DNA of 64,000 nt from Paractinoplanes abujensis (GCF_014204895.1 NZ_JACHMF010000001.1:6820001-6884000), one strand, 5' to 3'. Counted from the stretch's first letter, positions 25,423 through 36,000 are shown. Notes: a model not told the origin generated them from the letters alone. A program made the numbers and translations.

Positions 25423-26946
25423 ATGAGCACGCAACCGTCCGAGGACATCGACCGCCCTGACAAGCCGAGCGCGCCGGCGACGTCGGACGGCTTCGTGCGC
25501 GGCATCTCCCAGGCCATCGGCGGGCCGCTCGGCTCACACGCCGTCAAGCCCGAAGCCCGGCGCGGCCGGTTCTGGACGGCGACGCGCATCATCCTCGCGC
25601 TGACGTGCCTGACACTCGCGTTCTCCTGGGTGCAGAAATCGCCGTGCCAGAGCGGCGACTGGCAGCAGAACGTGCAGTACACGCGGTTCTGCTACACCGA
25701 TGTGCTGGCGCTCTACTACGCCGAGCACCTCAACGAGGGCGCGGTGCCGTACAAGGACTGGCCCGTCGAATACCCGGTGGTAACCGGCTACTTCATGGGT
25801 GCGCTGGGGCTGCCGGTGCACGCCTACGGGCAGGACCACCCCGAGATCAACCAGGGCACGTGGTTCTACAACGCCAACGCGATCATCCTGTCGGCGCTGG
25901 CCGTGGCGACCGCGGCGATCCTCCTGGCCCTGCGACGCCGCCGGCCCTGGGACGCGGCGATCTTCGCGGTGTCGCCGATCATCTTCTTCACGGCCACGGT
26001 CAACTGGGACTTCCTGGCCATCGGACTGGCCGCGGTCGGGCTCTGGCTGTGGGCCAAGAAGCATCCGGCCTGGGCGGGAGTCTTCCTCGGGCTGGGCGGC
26101 GCGGCCAAACTGTGGCCGCTGTTCATCCTCGGGCCGTTGCTCGTGCTGGCCCTCAGATCGAAAGCGCTGCGCTCGTGGACGGCGGCGCTGGCCACCGCGG
26201 CCGTGGCCTGGGCTGCGGTCAACTTCCCGGTCTTCTACCTCTACCACGAGAGCTGGCTGAAGTTCTTCCGCCTCAACAGCGAACGGCCGATCGACTGGGG
26301 CACGCTCTGGTACGTCGGGCGCTACCTCGACGGCAAATGGAACTCGGGCGCCGCGGGTGATCAAGGACCGTTCCAGTGGCTGAGCGACCACGTCCCCCAG
26401 CTCAACCTCCTCTCGTACGCCCTCTTCGGGCTGGCCTGTGCCGGCATCGGTCTGCTGGCCTGGCTCGCGCCGCGCCGGCCGCGGGTCGCCCAGCTGTCGT
26501 TCCTCGTGGTGGCCGCGTTCCTGATCACGAGCAAGGTCTGGTCCCAGCAGTACGTGCTGTGGCTCCTCCCCCTGATCGTGCTGGCCCGTCCCCGCTGGGG
26601 GGCGATCATCGCCTGGACCGTGGCCGAGTTCGGCTACTTCACCGCGTTCTACGCCGAGCTCATGGGCGCCGGGGGCAAACCGGTCATCCCCGAAGGTACG
26701 TTCGTGCTGGCCTCCAGCCTGCGCCTGATCACCGTGGCGGTGCTGTGCGGGTTGGTGATCCGGGAGATCTGGCGGCCCGAACTCGACGCGGTGCGCCAGT
26801 CCTACGACGACGACCCCGACGGGGGGCCGCTGAACCGGCCGGACGCCCCGTGGATCGGCACACTGCGGCGGAGGTTCCGCTTGGACCGCTCCCCCGCTGT
26901 CGCACCCGCCGAGCCGCCGAGCCCACCGGTCGCGGCCAAGGTCTAG
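25423..26946 (+). CDS. Polytopic membrane glycosyltransferase (GT87-like)
   Basis: A 507-residue integral membrane protein with about ten hydrophobic helices, matching Rv0051 in location after ponA. It has a loop with acidic and aromatic residues after helix 1 ('GAVPYKDWPVEYPVVTGY'), as in polyprenol-phosphate-sugar-dependent GT-C enzymes, and 'FLGLGGAAKLWPLFILGP', typical of GT87 mannosyltransferases. The N-terminal 45 and C-terminal 60 residues are disordered. It probably transfers a sugar on the outer membrane face; acceptor unknown. The hairpin at 25348 separates it from ponA. Confidence 0.8.
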   Translation: MSTQPSEDIDRPDKPSAPATSDGFVRGISQAIGGPLGSHAVKPEARRGRFWTATRIILALTCLTLAFSWVQKSPCQSGDWQQNVQYTRFCYTDVLALYYAEHLNEGAVPYKDWPVEYPVVTGYFMGALGLPVHAYGQDHPEINQGTWFYNANAIILSALAVATAAILLALRRRRPWDAAIFAVSPIIFFTATVNWDFLAIGLAAVGLWLWAKKHPAWAGVFLGLGGAAKLWPLFILGPLLVLALRSKALRSWTAALATAAVAWAAVNFPVFYLYHESWLKFFRLNSERPIDWGTLWYVGRYLDGKWNSGAAGDQGPFQWLSDHVPQLNLLSYALFGLACAGIGLLAWLAPRRPRVAQLSFLVVAAFLITSKVWSQQYVLWLLPLIVLARPRWGAIIAWTVAEFGYFTAFYAELMGAGGKPVIPEGTFVLASSLRLITVAVLCGLVIREIWRPELDAVRQSYDDDPDGGPLNRPDAPWIGTLRRRFRLDRSPAVAPAEPPSPPVAAKV

Positions 26947-27058
26947 GCGCCGGGCCTGTCAGCTTCGCGCTCGGCGGTGACGATGTCGCCCGGTCGGAGG
27001 TCATCGCCGCGTCGTATTGTGCGGCTCCTCGCCGGTTTCGGCTGCCCGCCCACTTCTG

Positions 27059-29008
27059 TCAGCGGAGGTGGAAGAGAACGGCGTCGTCGAGGTCTTCGCG
27101 GCGGATGTTGAGGGCGTCGACCGGGATGTCGCCGGCGCGTTCCCACGGGGTGCCGGCCGACTGCGAGCGGAGGAGCAGCACGCGGTCGATGTTGAGGGAA
27201 CGAAGGTAGTCGATGCTGGCGGCGTCGGGGAACGCTTCGACGTTCCGGCGCAGTTCGGCCTGGCGGGCGGCGGCGAAACCGCCGTTGGTGCCGTTGACCA
27301 TGGGCTGGAAGCGGGTGGTGGACCACAGCATGACGGTCTGATCGGTCAGGGCTGTCGTGGGCAGCACCAGCATCGGGCCGCTGACCGTGCGCATGGCCGT
27401 CGGCTGGGCCGGGACGAGCGGGTGAGCCGTCGCGTTCCATCCCTCGAGCAGCACCAGCATCAGCGGCACGAAGGTGGCCAGACGCAACCACGGGCCGGGC
27501 CAGGGCGGAATGCGCTGCTCGGAGAGGTGCTCGGCGCGCCGGACGAACTCGGCTACGGCGCCGGCCGCCAGGACGGCCAGGAGCAGGGTGGCCCAGATCA
27601 TGAGCCGGCCCGGGATGCGCAGGCCCAGAGACCCGGGCAGGTGGCCGAAGACGGGAAGGTAGGTCCAGCGGCCCTCGTAGAAGTTGGTGCCGAGGGTCAG
27701 GACGATGGTGACGGCCAGAGCGGCGAGCAGGAGAAGACGCTGGCGCAGCGTCCAGATCGAGAACGCCAGGCCGGCGAGCGCAAGTGCATAGAGGACGAAG
27801 CCGGGCAGCAGCCCCATCTCGGCCGGCCAGCCCAGCGACGAGCGGGGCACGTCGTGCGGTGCGCCCCAGATGCGGGACTCCGCGGGACCGATGAGCAGGC
27901 TGCGCAGCGGGGGTGAGAAAAAGGCGATCTCGGTGCCGGCCGGGCCCGAGTCGGGGACGCGGAAATACGGAATGGCGATCAGGCCGCTCACGCCGGCCAG
28001 GAACAGTGGGCCCAGAGTGTCGGTGAGCATCAGGCGCCAGCCGAGCACCGGGCGTTCGGCGGGGCGGCGCAGGCGGCGGATCGGCACCCCGAGGAGCAGC
28101 ACGAGCAGGATGAGCCCGAGCACGATCAGGAACGGGCCGCCGAGCGAGAAGCCGAGACTGACCTGCCACGTGGCAACCAGCCAACCGGCGGCGGCCCACC
28201 TGGCGTCACGGGCCTGAGGGCGCAGGCCGCGGCGCAGCGACCAGCCGTGGCCGCGGGCCAGCATGGCCAGGGCGAGCGGGATGCCGCCGGCCGAGATGAT
28301 GTCGAGGTGGCCCTCCTGGGCCAGACGCCAGGGGGCGTACGCGATGGCCACGGCGGCCACGGCGGCGCCCGTACGGCCGGCGCCGAGCTGGCGCACCAGG
28401 GCGTAACCGCCGATCGTGAGCAGCGCGTGGGCCAGCACGAAGAGGATGTTGTAGCGCAGGATGGCGGCCGCCGGACCCTCGCCGATCATGCCGAACGGGG
28501 CGTAGCCGAGCAGGCTGTTGCCGAACGCGAAGGTGTCGGTCAGCGGGAAGAAGGCGTTGGACTGCCACAGGCGGGCCGGGTCGGTCAGCAGGATGTGCCC
28601 GGACCAGGCAATCTGCCAGGCCTGCCGGGACGGGTCCCAGACGTCCTGCGGCAACGTGTGCAGCGGGTAGCGCAGGGTCGGCCAGGTCAGGGCGACGGCC
28701 AGCAGGACGCCGGCGTAGATGACGATGGCGTATTCGTGGATCAGCGACCGGAAGAACCGGCGCATGCCCCGGCGGAGCAGGCCCGGCGGGCGTTCCGAGG
28801 TGCTGGCGAAGGCCTTCCACGGGTCGGGCGGGGTGCCGGGTGGGCGCTCGGAAGGAAGTGGCTCCTTCGCCTTTCCGGTCTTCTGTGGACCGACGACGGC
28901 TTTGGGTTGGTCGGCCTTGGGCGCGTCCGTTTTGGGCGCGTCCGTTTTGGGCAGGCCGGCCTTTGTCTGCGTCGTGGCGGTGGGGTGTTTCGGCTGCTCG
29001 GCGGTCAT
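27059..29008 (-). CDS. Large polytopic membrane protein, GT-C-like
   Basis: A 649-residue protein with a Lys/Pro/Thr/Ala-rich disordered N-terminus (1-70) and about 12 membrane helices. The first extracytoplasmic loop ('DVWDPSRQAWQIAWSGHI') is acidic and aromatic, as in GT-C glycosyltransferases, but I cannot assign a family with certainty. The C-terminal 130 residues are soluble and should lie outside the membrane. The ATG at 29008 has GGGGAGA upstream. It starts 22 bp after the endonuclease IV gene, so the two are an operon. Confidence 0.75.
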   Translation of the reverse strand: MTAEQPKHPTATTQTKAGLPKTDAPKTDAPKADQPKAVVGPQKTGKAKEPLPSERPPGTPPDPWKAFASTSERPPGLLRRGMRRFFRSLIHEYAIVIYAGVLLAVALTWPTLRYPLHTLPQDVWDPSRQAWQIAWSGHILLTDPARLWQSNAFFPLTDTFAFGNSLLGYAPFGMIGEGPAAAILRYNILFVLAHALLTIGGYALVRQLGAGRTGAAVAAVAIAYAPWRLAQEGHLDIISAGGIPLALAMLARGHGWSLRRGLRPQARDARWAAAGWLVATWQVSLGFSLGGPFLIVLGLILLVLLLGVPIRRLRRPAERPVLGWRLMLTDTLGPLFLAGVSGLIAIPYFRVPDSGPAGTEIAFFSPPLRSLLIGPAESRIWGAPHDVPRSSLGWPAEMGLLPGFVLYALALAGLAFSIWTLRQRLLLLAALAVTIVLTLGTNFYEGRWTYLPVFGHLPGSLGLRIPGRLMIWATLLLAVLAAGAVAEFVRRAEHLSEQRIPPWPGPWLRLATFVPLMLVLLEGWNATAHPLVPAQPTAMRTVSGPMLVLPTTALTDQTVMLWSTTRFQPMVNGTNGGFAAARQAELRRNVEAFPDAASIDYLRSLNIDRVLLLRSQSAGTPWERAGDIPVDALNIRREDLDDAVLFHLR

Positions 29009-29030
29009 GAGCGTCTCCCCGTGCGGCGCG

Positions 29031-29807
29031 TCAACGACCCGTACGCTCCCGTAGGAGCGCGATGTCGGCGGTCTGTCCCTCGCTGCCGCCCGGTGTCTCG
29101 ACGACTGCCGGTGCGCCGGCGGCCCGGATCGCGGCCACGATGAGGTCCGGATCGATCTTGCCATTGCCGAGGTTGTCGTGCCTGTCCTGGCCCGAGTCGA
29201 ATCCGCCCTTGGAGTCATTGGCGTGGATCAGGTCGATGCGGCCCGTGATCGCCTTGACCCGGTCGACGATGCCGACCAGATCTTCGCCACCGGCGTAGGC
29301 ATGGCAGGTGTCCAGGCAGAAGCCGGCGCCGAACGAGCCCACCGCCTCCCACAGCCGGGCCAGGTCGTCGAAGCGGCGGGCGCATGCGTTGTCGCCGCCG
29401 GCTGTGTTCTCGATCAGGATCGGCAGCGGCAGGCCGCCGTCATTCTCCGCGTATTCGAAGGCCTTGCGCCAGTTCTCGAAGCCGGCCGCCAGATCTTCGC
29501 CCTTGCCGACGTGGCCCCCGTGCACGATCAGGCCCTTGGCCCCCAGCTCGGCCGCGGCCTTGGCGTGCGCCACCAGCAGCTTGCGGCTGGGGATGCGGAT
29601 GCGGTTGTTGGGGGAGGCGACATTCACGATGTAGGGCGCGTGAATGTAGACGTCCACCTCGGACGCGCGCAGCGCCTCGGCATCCTCACGCGGTTTGGGG
29701 GTTTTGTAACCCTGGGGGTCGGTCAGGAAGAACTGCACCGCCTCGGCGCCGCGGGCAGTGGCCTCCTCGAGCGGGGCGGCGGGATCGACATGGGCTCCGA
29801 TGCGCAT
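29031..29807 (-). CDS. nfo: Endonuclease IV-family AP endonuclease
   Basis: A 258-residue TIM-barrel enzyme of the AP endonuclease 2 family, which cuts DNA 5' of abasic sites in base excision repair. Metal-site motifs are 'YIHAPYIVNVASP', 'GLIVHGGHVGKGED', 'PILIENTAGG', 'FCLDTCHAYAGG', 'DLIHANDSKGGFDSGQDRHD' and 'PAVVETPGG'. It is slightly shorter than E. coli Nfo (285), as usual for actinobacterial copies. The ATG at 29807 starts at the first barrel strand ('MRIGAHVDP'). First gene of a two-gene unit with the membrane protein downstream. Confidence 0.92.
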   Translation of the reverse strand: MRIGAHVDPAAPLEEATARGAEAVQFFLTDPQGYKTPKPREDAEALRASEVDVYIHAPYIVNVASPNNRIRIPSRKLLVAHAKAAAELGAKGLIVHGGHVGKGEDLAAGFENWRKAFEYAENDGGLPLPILIENTAGGDNACARRFDDLARLWEAVGSFGAGFCLDTCHAYAGGEDLVGIVDRVKAITGRIDLIHANDSKGGFDSGQDRHDNLGNGKIDPDLIVAAIRAAGAPAVVETPGGSEGQTADIALLRERTGR

Positions 29808-29937
29808 GGGACGAGACTACGACGACCGTCCGACAGTTTCCGCCGCGCGTCACCGCCGCTTGCTGGGTCTCGTTAGTTCCATTGATCACGTTTGACCGAT
29901 ATCGGCCACGGGGCCGGTGCGAAGTGGGAGATGGTGC

Positions 29938-30936
29938 ATGTCGCGGCAGGTCCGACAACGGGTGACGGCGATCGTGCTGGGTGGTCTGATTTTCGGTGCG
30001 CCGATGCTGGCGAACGGGACGGCCAGCGCGGACCCGGTGTCGGCGGGCGCCCGCCAGGTGACGTTCTCGGGCGGTGGGATGTTCGGCATCTCGTGCGAGT
30101 CCCGGCCGAGCGTGGAGTCGATGACCGTGCCCGCGCAGAGCACCATCCGGGTGGTCAACGCGACCGGGCACGCCGCGGACCTCATGCTCGGCGGGGCCGC
30201 CAAGGGCACGCTGCCGGACGACTCCTCGACCGAGGTGATCTTCCGGCGGGGCACGACCTCGGTGACGCTCAGGCCCAACTGCGCGATCGGTGACGAGGTG
30301 GATCCGGTGCTGATCACCGCCTCGCCATCCGCATCGGCGACGACGCCGTCCGACCCCGGCGCGGCTCTTCCCACGGACGACGCGAGGCCGATGTCGCTGC
30401 CGCCGAGCGGTCCCGGCGATTCCTCCGATCCCCCGTCGAGCTTCCAGGCCGCGCCGGCCGAGCGCCCGACTCGGGACCGGGTCGCCACCACCCGTCCGGA
30501 CACCCGCGAGCCGGTCGTGCCACGAACTGATGCCGCGGCGCAGGCGGCCACCACTTCGGCGCAGGCCATGCCCCACGGTGGTGCCGCTCCGCGGGCCAGG
30601 ACCAGGACCAAGGTCGCGCCCGCCACGCCGAGCGGCGTGGCCCCCGAGTTCGCCGGGATGCCCCCGGGCAGCGAGAAGACCCTGCTCCCGGGCGTACCGC
30701 AGCTGGATCCGGCACCGGTGACGGTCGACGTCGCCCCGGTCGTGCCGGCCGCGCCACCCGCTGCGCCGACCCCGGTCGCGGCGGCGGAACCGGTGGCCGC
30801 GCTGGAGCCGCTTCCCGAGGGCGGTAATCCGCTGGGGCTGCTCGCGCTCATCGCCACCGTCTGTGTGGCCGGAGTAACAGTTGCCGCAATTCGGTCAATC
30901 GTGTCGCAACGTGCAAATAGGGCGGGAATCGCGTAG
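29938..30936 (+). CDS. Secreted, C-terminally membrane-tethered protein
   Basis: A 332-residue protein with a signal peptide ('TAIVLGGLIFGAPMLANG', likely cut after 'ASA'). It has a small beta-rich domain of about 100 residues with two Cys ('FGISCESRPS', 'RPNCAIGDE') that resembles a cupredoxin- or Ig-like fold, a Pro/Ala/Thr-rich stalk of about 150 residues, and a C-terminal membrane helix ('LLALIATVCVAGVTVAAI') followed by basic residues. No LPxTG sortase motif is seen. The ATG at 29938 has GGGAG upstream. Function unknown; probably a cell-surface protein. Confidence 0.75.
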   Translation: MSRQVRQRVTAIVLGGLIFGAPMLANGTASADPVSAGARQVTFSGGGMFGISCESRPSVESMTVPAQSTIRVVNATGHAADLMLGGAAKGTLPDDSSTEVIFRRGTTSVTLRPNCAIGDEVDPVLITASPSASATTPSDPGAALPTDDARPMSLPPSGPGDSSDPPSSFQAAPAERPTRDRVATTRPDTREPVVPRTDAAAQAATTSAQAMPHGGAAPRARTRTKVAPATPSGVAPEFAGMPPGSEKTLLPGVPQLDPAPVTVDVAPVVPAAPPAAPTPVAAAEPVAALEPLPEGGNPLGLLALIATVCVAGVTVAAIRSIVSQRANRAGIA

Positions 30937-31049
30937 TCTCTTCCACGTCAAGCTCCGCGGGGCGTCCGCGTCCAACCTCATCGGTGTGGTCGTTCCTCCC
31001 CAGGTCCCACCCAGCGAATGCGGATCGGGCGCCCCGCGGCTCCACCAGG

Positions 31050-31083
31050 AAGGACCCCGTCATCACGGCGGGGTCCTTCTTTT
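31050..31083 (+). terminator. Intrinsic terminator upstream of the rpsF operon
   Basis: The 10-bp arms AAGGACCCCG and CGGGGTCCTT enclose a 9-nt loop and are followed by CTTTTT. It is 113 bp past the stop of the secreted-protein gene and 150 bp before rpsF, so it ends upstream transcription or could act as an attenuator in a long rpsF leader. Confidence 0.8.
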
Positions 31084-31176
31084 TGGTGCCACGACCGTCG
31101 CGGGTATGCTTGCTCGGTTCGCAGTGCGGCCGCCGTGGGTCAAGCTCCCACGGCATTCTCATGCGATCGACACAAG

Positions 31177-31221
31177 ACCTCCTGCCACGGAGAGACCGTG
31201 GCCGTTCAGCCCACAGGAGGT
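31177..31221 (+). promoter_or_regulatory. S6:S18-binding mRNA leader of rpsF
   Basis: The leader folds as an outer stem ACCTCCTG/CAGGAGGT (31177-31184 with 31214-31221), an inner hairpin CCACGG-AGAGA-CCGTGG (31185-31201), and a one-sided internal loop beginning CCG (31202-31213). A stem, an asymmetric loop with CCG on the 3' side and an apical hairpin are the known features of the autoregulatory site bound by the S6:S18 complex. The 3' arm contains the Shine-Dalgarno AGGAGG itself, so binding or folding would block rpsF translation. Identification is by eye. Confidence 0.75.
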
Positions 31222-31230
31222 GAGAACGTC

Positions 31231-31521
31231 TTGCGTCATTACGAACTCATGGTGATCCTCGACCCTTCGCTCGAGGAGCGCCTCGTCGGCCCGTCGCTCG
31301 ATCAGTACCTGAATGTCATCAGGACCGCGGGTGGCTCGGTGGAAAAGCTCGACGTCTGGGGCCGTCGCCGGCTCTCGTTCGAGATCAACAAGAAGGCCGA
31401 AGGCATCTACGCGGTCGTCGACCTGCAGGCGACGCCCGAGGCAGTGGCCGAGCTGGACCGTCAGCTCCGGCTCAACGAGTCCATCCTGCGTACCAAGGTC
31501 ATCCGGCCCGAGACCCGCTGA
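31231..31521 (+). CDS. rpsF: 30S ribosomal protein S6
   Basis: A 96-residue S6 protein ('[16 protein letters not shown]', '[19 protein letters not shown]', '[11 protein letters not shown]', '[14 protein letters not shown]'), which pairs with S18 on the 30S platform. The start is a TTG at 31231 placed 8 nt after AGGAGGTGA; it gives the exact family length and no better start fits. First gene of rpsF-ssb-rpsR-rplI, the order conserved across actinobacteria (Rv0053-Rv0056). Probably autoregulated through the RNA structure at 31177-31221. Confidence 0.97.
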   Translation: MRHYELMVILDPSLEERLVGPSLDQYLNVIRTAGGSVEKLDVWGRRRLSFEINKKAEGIYAVVDLQATPEAVAELDRQLRLNESILRTKVIRPETR

Positions 31522-31586
31522 GCCTCGTTTTTGTCAGGGGGTTCTGAGAACCTCCACCGAACGAGCAAAGCGGCGAGGAGAAGATC

Positions 31587-32150
31587 ATGGCAGGAGAAAC
31601 CGTCATCACGGTCGTCGGTAACTTGACCGACGACCCCGAGCTGCGCTTCACCCCGTCGGGTGCGGCGGTCGCGAAATTCCGCATCGCTTCGACGCCGCGG
31701 ACCATGGACCGTGAGTCGGGTCAGTGGAAAGACGGCGAGCCACTCTTCCTTGCGTGCAACATCTGGCGTGACGCCGCCGAGCACGTCGCCGAGTCGCTTC
31801 AGCGCGGCTCCCGCGTGATCGTGCAGGGCCGGCTGCGCCAGCGGTCCTACGAGACGCGCGAGGGCGAGAAGCGCACCGTCTACGAGCTCGAGGTCGACGA
31901 GATCGGCCCGTCGCTGCGGTATGCCACGGCCAAGGTGCAGCGGATGAACCGCTCCGGCGGTGGCGGGGGCGGCGGCTTCGGCGCCTCCGGTGGTGGCGGC
32001 GGTGGAAACCGTCAGCAGTCCAGCAACGGTGGCGGCGGAGGAAACAACTTCGACGACCCGTGGGCGACGGCGGCTCCGGCCTCCAGCAGCGGCGGCCGCT
32101 CCGGCGGCGGCGGCAACAACTCCTCGTTCGACGACGAGCCTCCCTTCTAG
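31587..32150 (+). CDS. ssb: Single-stranded DNA-binding protein
   Basis: A 187-residue SSB. The OB fold covers about residues 1-110 ('[18 protein letters not shown]', '[18 protein letters not shown]', '[20 protein letters not shown]'), followed by a Gly/Ser/Asn-rich linker and the acidic C-terminal tip 'DDEPPF' that recruits repair and replication partners. The ATG at 31587 has GAGGAG upstream. Second in the rpsF operon. Confidence 0.97.
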   Translation: MAGETVITVVGNLTDDPELRFTPSGAAVAKFRIASTPRTMDRESGQWKDGEPLFLACNIWRDAAEHVAESLQRGSRVIVQGRLRQRSYETREGEKRTVYELEVDEIGPSLRYATAKVQRMNRSGGGGGGGFGASGGGGGGNRQQSSNGGGGGNNFDDPWATAAPASSSGGRSGGGGNNSSFDDEPPF

Positions 32151-32199
32151 CCCGCAGGGTCACTGACCCCAGGGCTTACTGAGTTCAGGAGTAAGAGCA

Positions 32200-32439
32200 A
32201 TGGCTAAGGCTGCGGCGCTTCGCAAGCCGAAGAAGAAGGTGAACCCGCTCGACAAGGACGGGATCACCTACATCGACTACAAGGACACCGCCCTGCTGCG
32301 GAAGTTCATCTCCGACCGGGGCAAGATCCGTGCCCGCCGGGTCACCGGGGTGACGTCCCAGCAGCAGCGGCAGATCGCCCGCGCGGTCAAGAACGCCCGC
32401 GAGATGGCGCTTCTGCCGTACACGGCGACGGCGCGCTGA
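32200..32439 (+). CDS. rpsR: 30S ribosomal protein S18
   Basis: A 79-residue S18 protein with a basic N-terminus and '[20 protein letters not shown]', '[20 protein letters not shown]', 'AREMALLPY'. No N-terminal CxxC zinc pair is present, so this is the zinc-independent form. It partners S6 on the ribosome and in operon feedback. Third in the operon, 14 bp before rplI. Confidence 0.97.
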   Translation: MAKAAALRKPKKKVNPLDKDGITYIDYKDTALLRKFISDRGKIRARRVTGVTSQQQRQIARAVKNAREMALLPYTATAR

Positions 32440-32453
32440 GGAGGATCACCGAT

Positions 32454-32903
32454 ATGAAGATCATCCTCACTCAGGAGGTGTCGGGTCTCGGCACCCCCGG
32501 CGACATCGTCGAGGTCAAGAACGGCTACGGCCGTAACTACCTGCTGCCTCAGGGGTTCGCGATCCAGTGGACCAAGGGCGCCGAGAAGCAGGTCGCGGTC
32601 ATCAAGCGGGCGCGTGACGCCCGTGAGATCCGTGACCTGGGCCAGGCCAACGAGGTCAAGGCTCAGCTGTCCGGCCTCAAGGTGACGCTGACCGCCCGCT
32701 CCGGCAACGGCGGCCGGCTGTTCGGCTCGATCACCCCGGCCGAGATCGTCGACGCGGTCAAGACCGCCGGCGGTCCGGTCCTCGACCGGCGCCGCCTCGA
32801 GCTGCCCGGCCACATCAAGACCACGGGCGCGTACAACGTCCAGGTCAAGCTGCACCCCGAGGTGACCGCGACGTTCCCGGTGAACGTCGTCGCCGCCAAG
32901 TAA
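32454..32903 (+). CDS. rplI: 50S ribosomal protein L9
   Basis: A 149-residue L9 with the usual N-terminal domain ('[20 protein letters not shown]', '[13 protein letters not shown]'), connecting helix and C-terminal domain ('[16 protein letters not shown]'). It binds 23S rRNA near the base of the L1 stalk. GAGGATC precedes the ATG at 32454. Last gene of the operon, followed by a hairpin terminator. Confidence 0.97.
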   Translation: MKIILTQEVSGLGTPGDIVEVKNGYGRNYLLPQGFAIQWTKGAEKQVAVIKRARDAREIRDLGQANEVKAQLSGLKVTLTARSGNGGRLFGSITPAEIVDAVKTAGGPVLDRRRLELPGHIKTTGAYNVQVKLHPEVTATFPVNVVAAK

Positions 32904-32920
32904 GACCGCAACGCACCGAG

Positions 32921-32957
32921 AGGCGCGTCGGGATCGAAAAGATCTCGGCGCGCCTTT
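32921..32957 (+). terminator. Terminator of the rpsF-rplI operon
   Basis: AGGCGCGTCGGGATC pairs with GATCTCGGCGCGCCT (two positions become G-U pairs in RNA) around a GAAAA-type loop, followed directly by TTTT. It begins 18 bp after the rplI stop. Confidence 0.85.
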
Positions 32958-33075
32958 TGTTCGTCGGGCGACGACGAGCTCACGGCGACTGGCGGCTCGT
33001 GGTCCAGCAGCCCACTGCATCGGGCGAGCCGGTCGTGCTGTGGGCGTGCTGGTCCGAGGGCCTCGGCGGGCGCCG

Positions 33076-36000
33076 TCAGCTGAGGCTGTTGCCGGTGATG
33101 GCTGAGGTCAGCACGGTGGCCAAGCCGCCGCCGACCACGGCCGCGGCCAGGCCGACGCTGATCGCCTTCCACGAATGGCTGACGAAGCGCAGGCCGATCG
33201 CCACGACCACGCTGAGCACAAGCGAGACCAGGAACTGCGGGGCCGCCTTGGCCAGCGTGGACAGCGCGTGGCCGGAGGCGCCGGTGCCCACGACCAGCAT
33301 GTAGGCGATGAACAGGACCACCGGAACGCCGTACCAGATGACGGTGTAACCGACCGCGGCGAGCGGGCCACCGGACTCCTGTTCGCCCTCCTCATCGTCC
33401 GGATCGAGCAGATCGCTCTTCCGGACCGTCGGGTAGGACCCGGTGACCGGGCGACGCTCGTAAGCGCCGGAGGGACCGTTCCAGCTTGCCCCGCCGCGTG
33501 CGGGCATCGCCGAGACGTCCCGCGGCACCGGCGAGATCAGCGACGTCGACGTGGTGGATAAGTTTGATTGTCCCTGGACCGCGGCTGAGCCGCCGGCCCG
33601 AAAGGGCACGTAATCCGAGGTGCCATATCGTCGGGACTCGCCCTCGGCCAGATTGCTCTGATCGGCCAGGTCGCGCCGCCAGTCCCCGCCGCCGCCCTCG
33701 CGGTAGACGGCGCTGCCGCGCGCACGTTCCCGGCGTTCCTCGAGCGCCCACGACGCCGGGTCGGGGGCCGCGGCGCCGGTGTCGGCCGGGTCGCGCAGCG
33801 TCCACGGCGCGACCTCCTCGGGGCGTCCCGGTCGGCTCGGGCCGGGTTGCCACACCTCGGGGCTCAGCGGCGCCGCGGCGTACGCGGACGAGTCGACCGC
33901 GTCCCCACCGGCGCGGCGGCGGCCCGAGCGCGAGGACTCGCCGTACGGGTCGTCCTGAGGAATGCCGCTGGCCGGGGCCGTAGGCGAATAGCTCGGAGTG
34001 GAGCTGACCGGCACGGAGGCCGCGGCCGAATAGCCAGGACCGCTGCGGGGAGCCGACGACGACCAGCCGTTGATCGGGCCACCGGGCACGCCACTGGCCG
34101 GGGCGGCGGGATAAACCGTCGTCGCGTCGTCGCCGTAGCTGGGCGCGCTGCGCGGGGCACTCGGAAGAGCGGGCCGGCCACCGTACGGGGGTGCGGACGC
34201 GCTGCCGTACGCCGTGCCGCTGCGCGGGGCGTTGCCGGGCTCGTCGCGATATCCCCGGCCCGGAGGCGGCTCCTCGTAACCCCGCCGGGGCGGCTCCTGA
34301 TAGCCACGACTCGGCGGTGGCTCGTCGAAACGGCGGCCCGGCGGCTCCTCATAGCCACGCCCGGTCGGCGGCTCCTGGTAACCGCGGGCCGGGGGCTCCT
34401 GATAGACGCGACCGGTGGGCTCGTCGTAGCCCCGGCCGGTCGGAGCCGCGCCGTAGCCACCGCCCGGAGGCGGGTCGTAGCGGTCGTCGTCACGCCCGCG
34501 CCGGGGGACGGCGCTGGACGGCGTCACACCGTACCCACGGGCCGATTCGTCGGCATAGGGGGCGGCCGAGCTGGTCGGCGCTGAACCGTACGGACCGTCG
34601 GAATACGGGGTCGCGCTGCGCGGCGCGGGGGCCGGGGGCAGCGGCGGCGTGTTGCGCCAGCCACCAGTGGCCGGCTCAGTCTGATCCGGAGCGGCCGACG
34701 GTGGGGCGGGCAGGGCGCGCGGGCCTTGACCCATCGCCTCCCGTCGGTCGGCCTCGCGGCGCCAGGCCAGGATGCGCGGGTCGTCCTCGGAGCGGCTCCA
34801 CTGGCCGGTGTCGGGGTCGCGGACCCAGCTGCTGGTGTCGGGCTCGGCCTCCCACGAGCCGGTCTGCTCGCGCCAGTCGTCGTTGCCGCCCTTGTATTTC
34901 GCCCGGCCCGTGGGAGCGCCGGTCGGGGCGCTGCGCGGGGCCGAAGCGGGGGCACTGCGGGGGGCTGTCGGCGGAGCGCTGCGCTGAGCGGACGGGGGTG
35001 CGCTGCGCGGGGCCGGCGGGGCACTGCGCTGAGCCGGCGGCGGCGCCGGCATCGGCACGGCACTGAACGTCGCGGTCTCGTCCGGCTCGGCCCGGGCCCG
35101 GCGCGGCGCCCGCGACTCCGGGGCGCGGGGCTCGGCCACCGGAGGCGGATAGGCCGCGGCGGCGCTGGTCGGGTAGGACGAGCGAGGATAACCGGGCTCG
35201 TCGTCGGCGTAACGGTGCGGGCGCTGGCGGCGGCCACCCGGGGCCGGATCGGGCTCGGGAGCGTACCGGGGGCGCGCGTCGTCGTAGGTGCCGTCGTAGG
35301 CGGGCGGGAGGGCGCGCGAGGTCGAGGTGTCGTCGCGGCGCGGCTGGCGTGGCGGCGGCTCGTACGGCGGGGCCGGTGGCATCTCGTAGCCGGGACTTTC
35401 CCCGTACGAGGTGGGCTGAGGGCGAGCCTCGTCGCGCCGATTCACGTTGCGAGAGCCGAAGCCCGTGCCCGTGCCCCAGCTCGTCGACGAGGAGGACGGG
35501 GCGGGCGTGTCGCCGTACAGCTGAATGCTGCCGGTGTCGGTGTGGCGCGCCCAGTTGCCGGTGTCCTCCCAGCTGTCGGCGTCGGAACGACCGCTCGACC
35601 AGCCCGTACCCCCGGAAGGAGCGGAACCCGGCTCCGGAGCGCGACGTCGCCCCACCTGCGGTGACCGGTCGCCCGCATCGCGTCGCCAGGCGGCCCGATC
35701 GTCCTCCCGCACCAGGTGACGGCCGTCGTCGCGCTGATCCTCGGAACGCAGCCAGCTCGTGCCGGTGTCGGCGGCCGAGCGCTGATCGGTCAGGTCGGTC
35801 CAGGTCGCCGAGCCCTCGATCGCGTCCCGTTGCCACGAGGGACGGGAATTCCACGACGGCTGCGGCGTGGGCTCGGCCAGCTGCTGCCACGACGGTGAGC
35901 TTTCCGCAGGCGTCCGGGGGGAGGGCTGCTGCCAGGACGGCGTGGTCGTCTCGCTCGCGCGCGACCGGCTCCGGGGGGCCGAGTCGTCCGGCGAGTCGGT

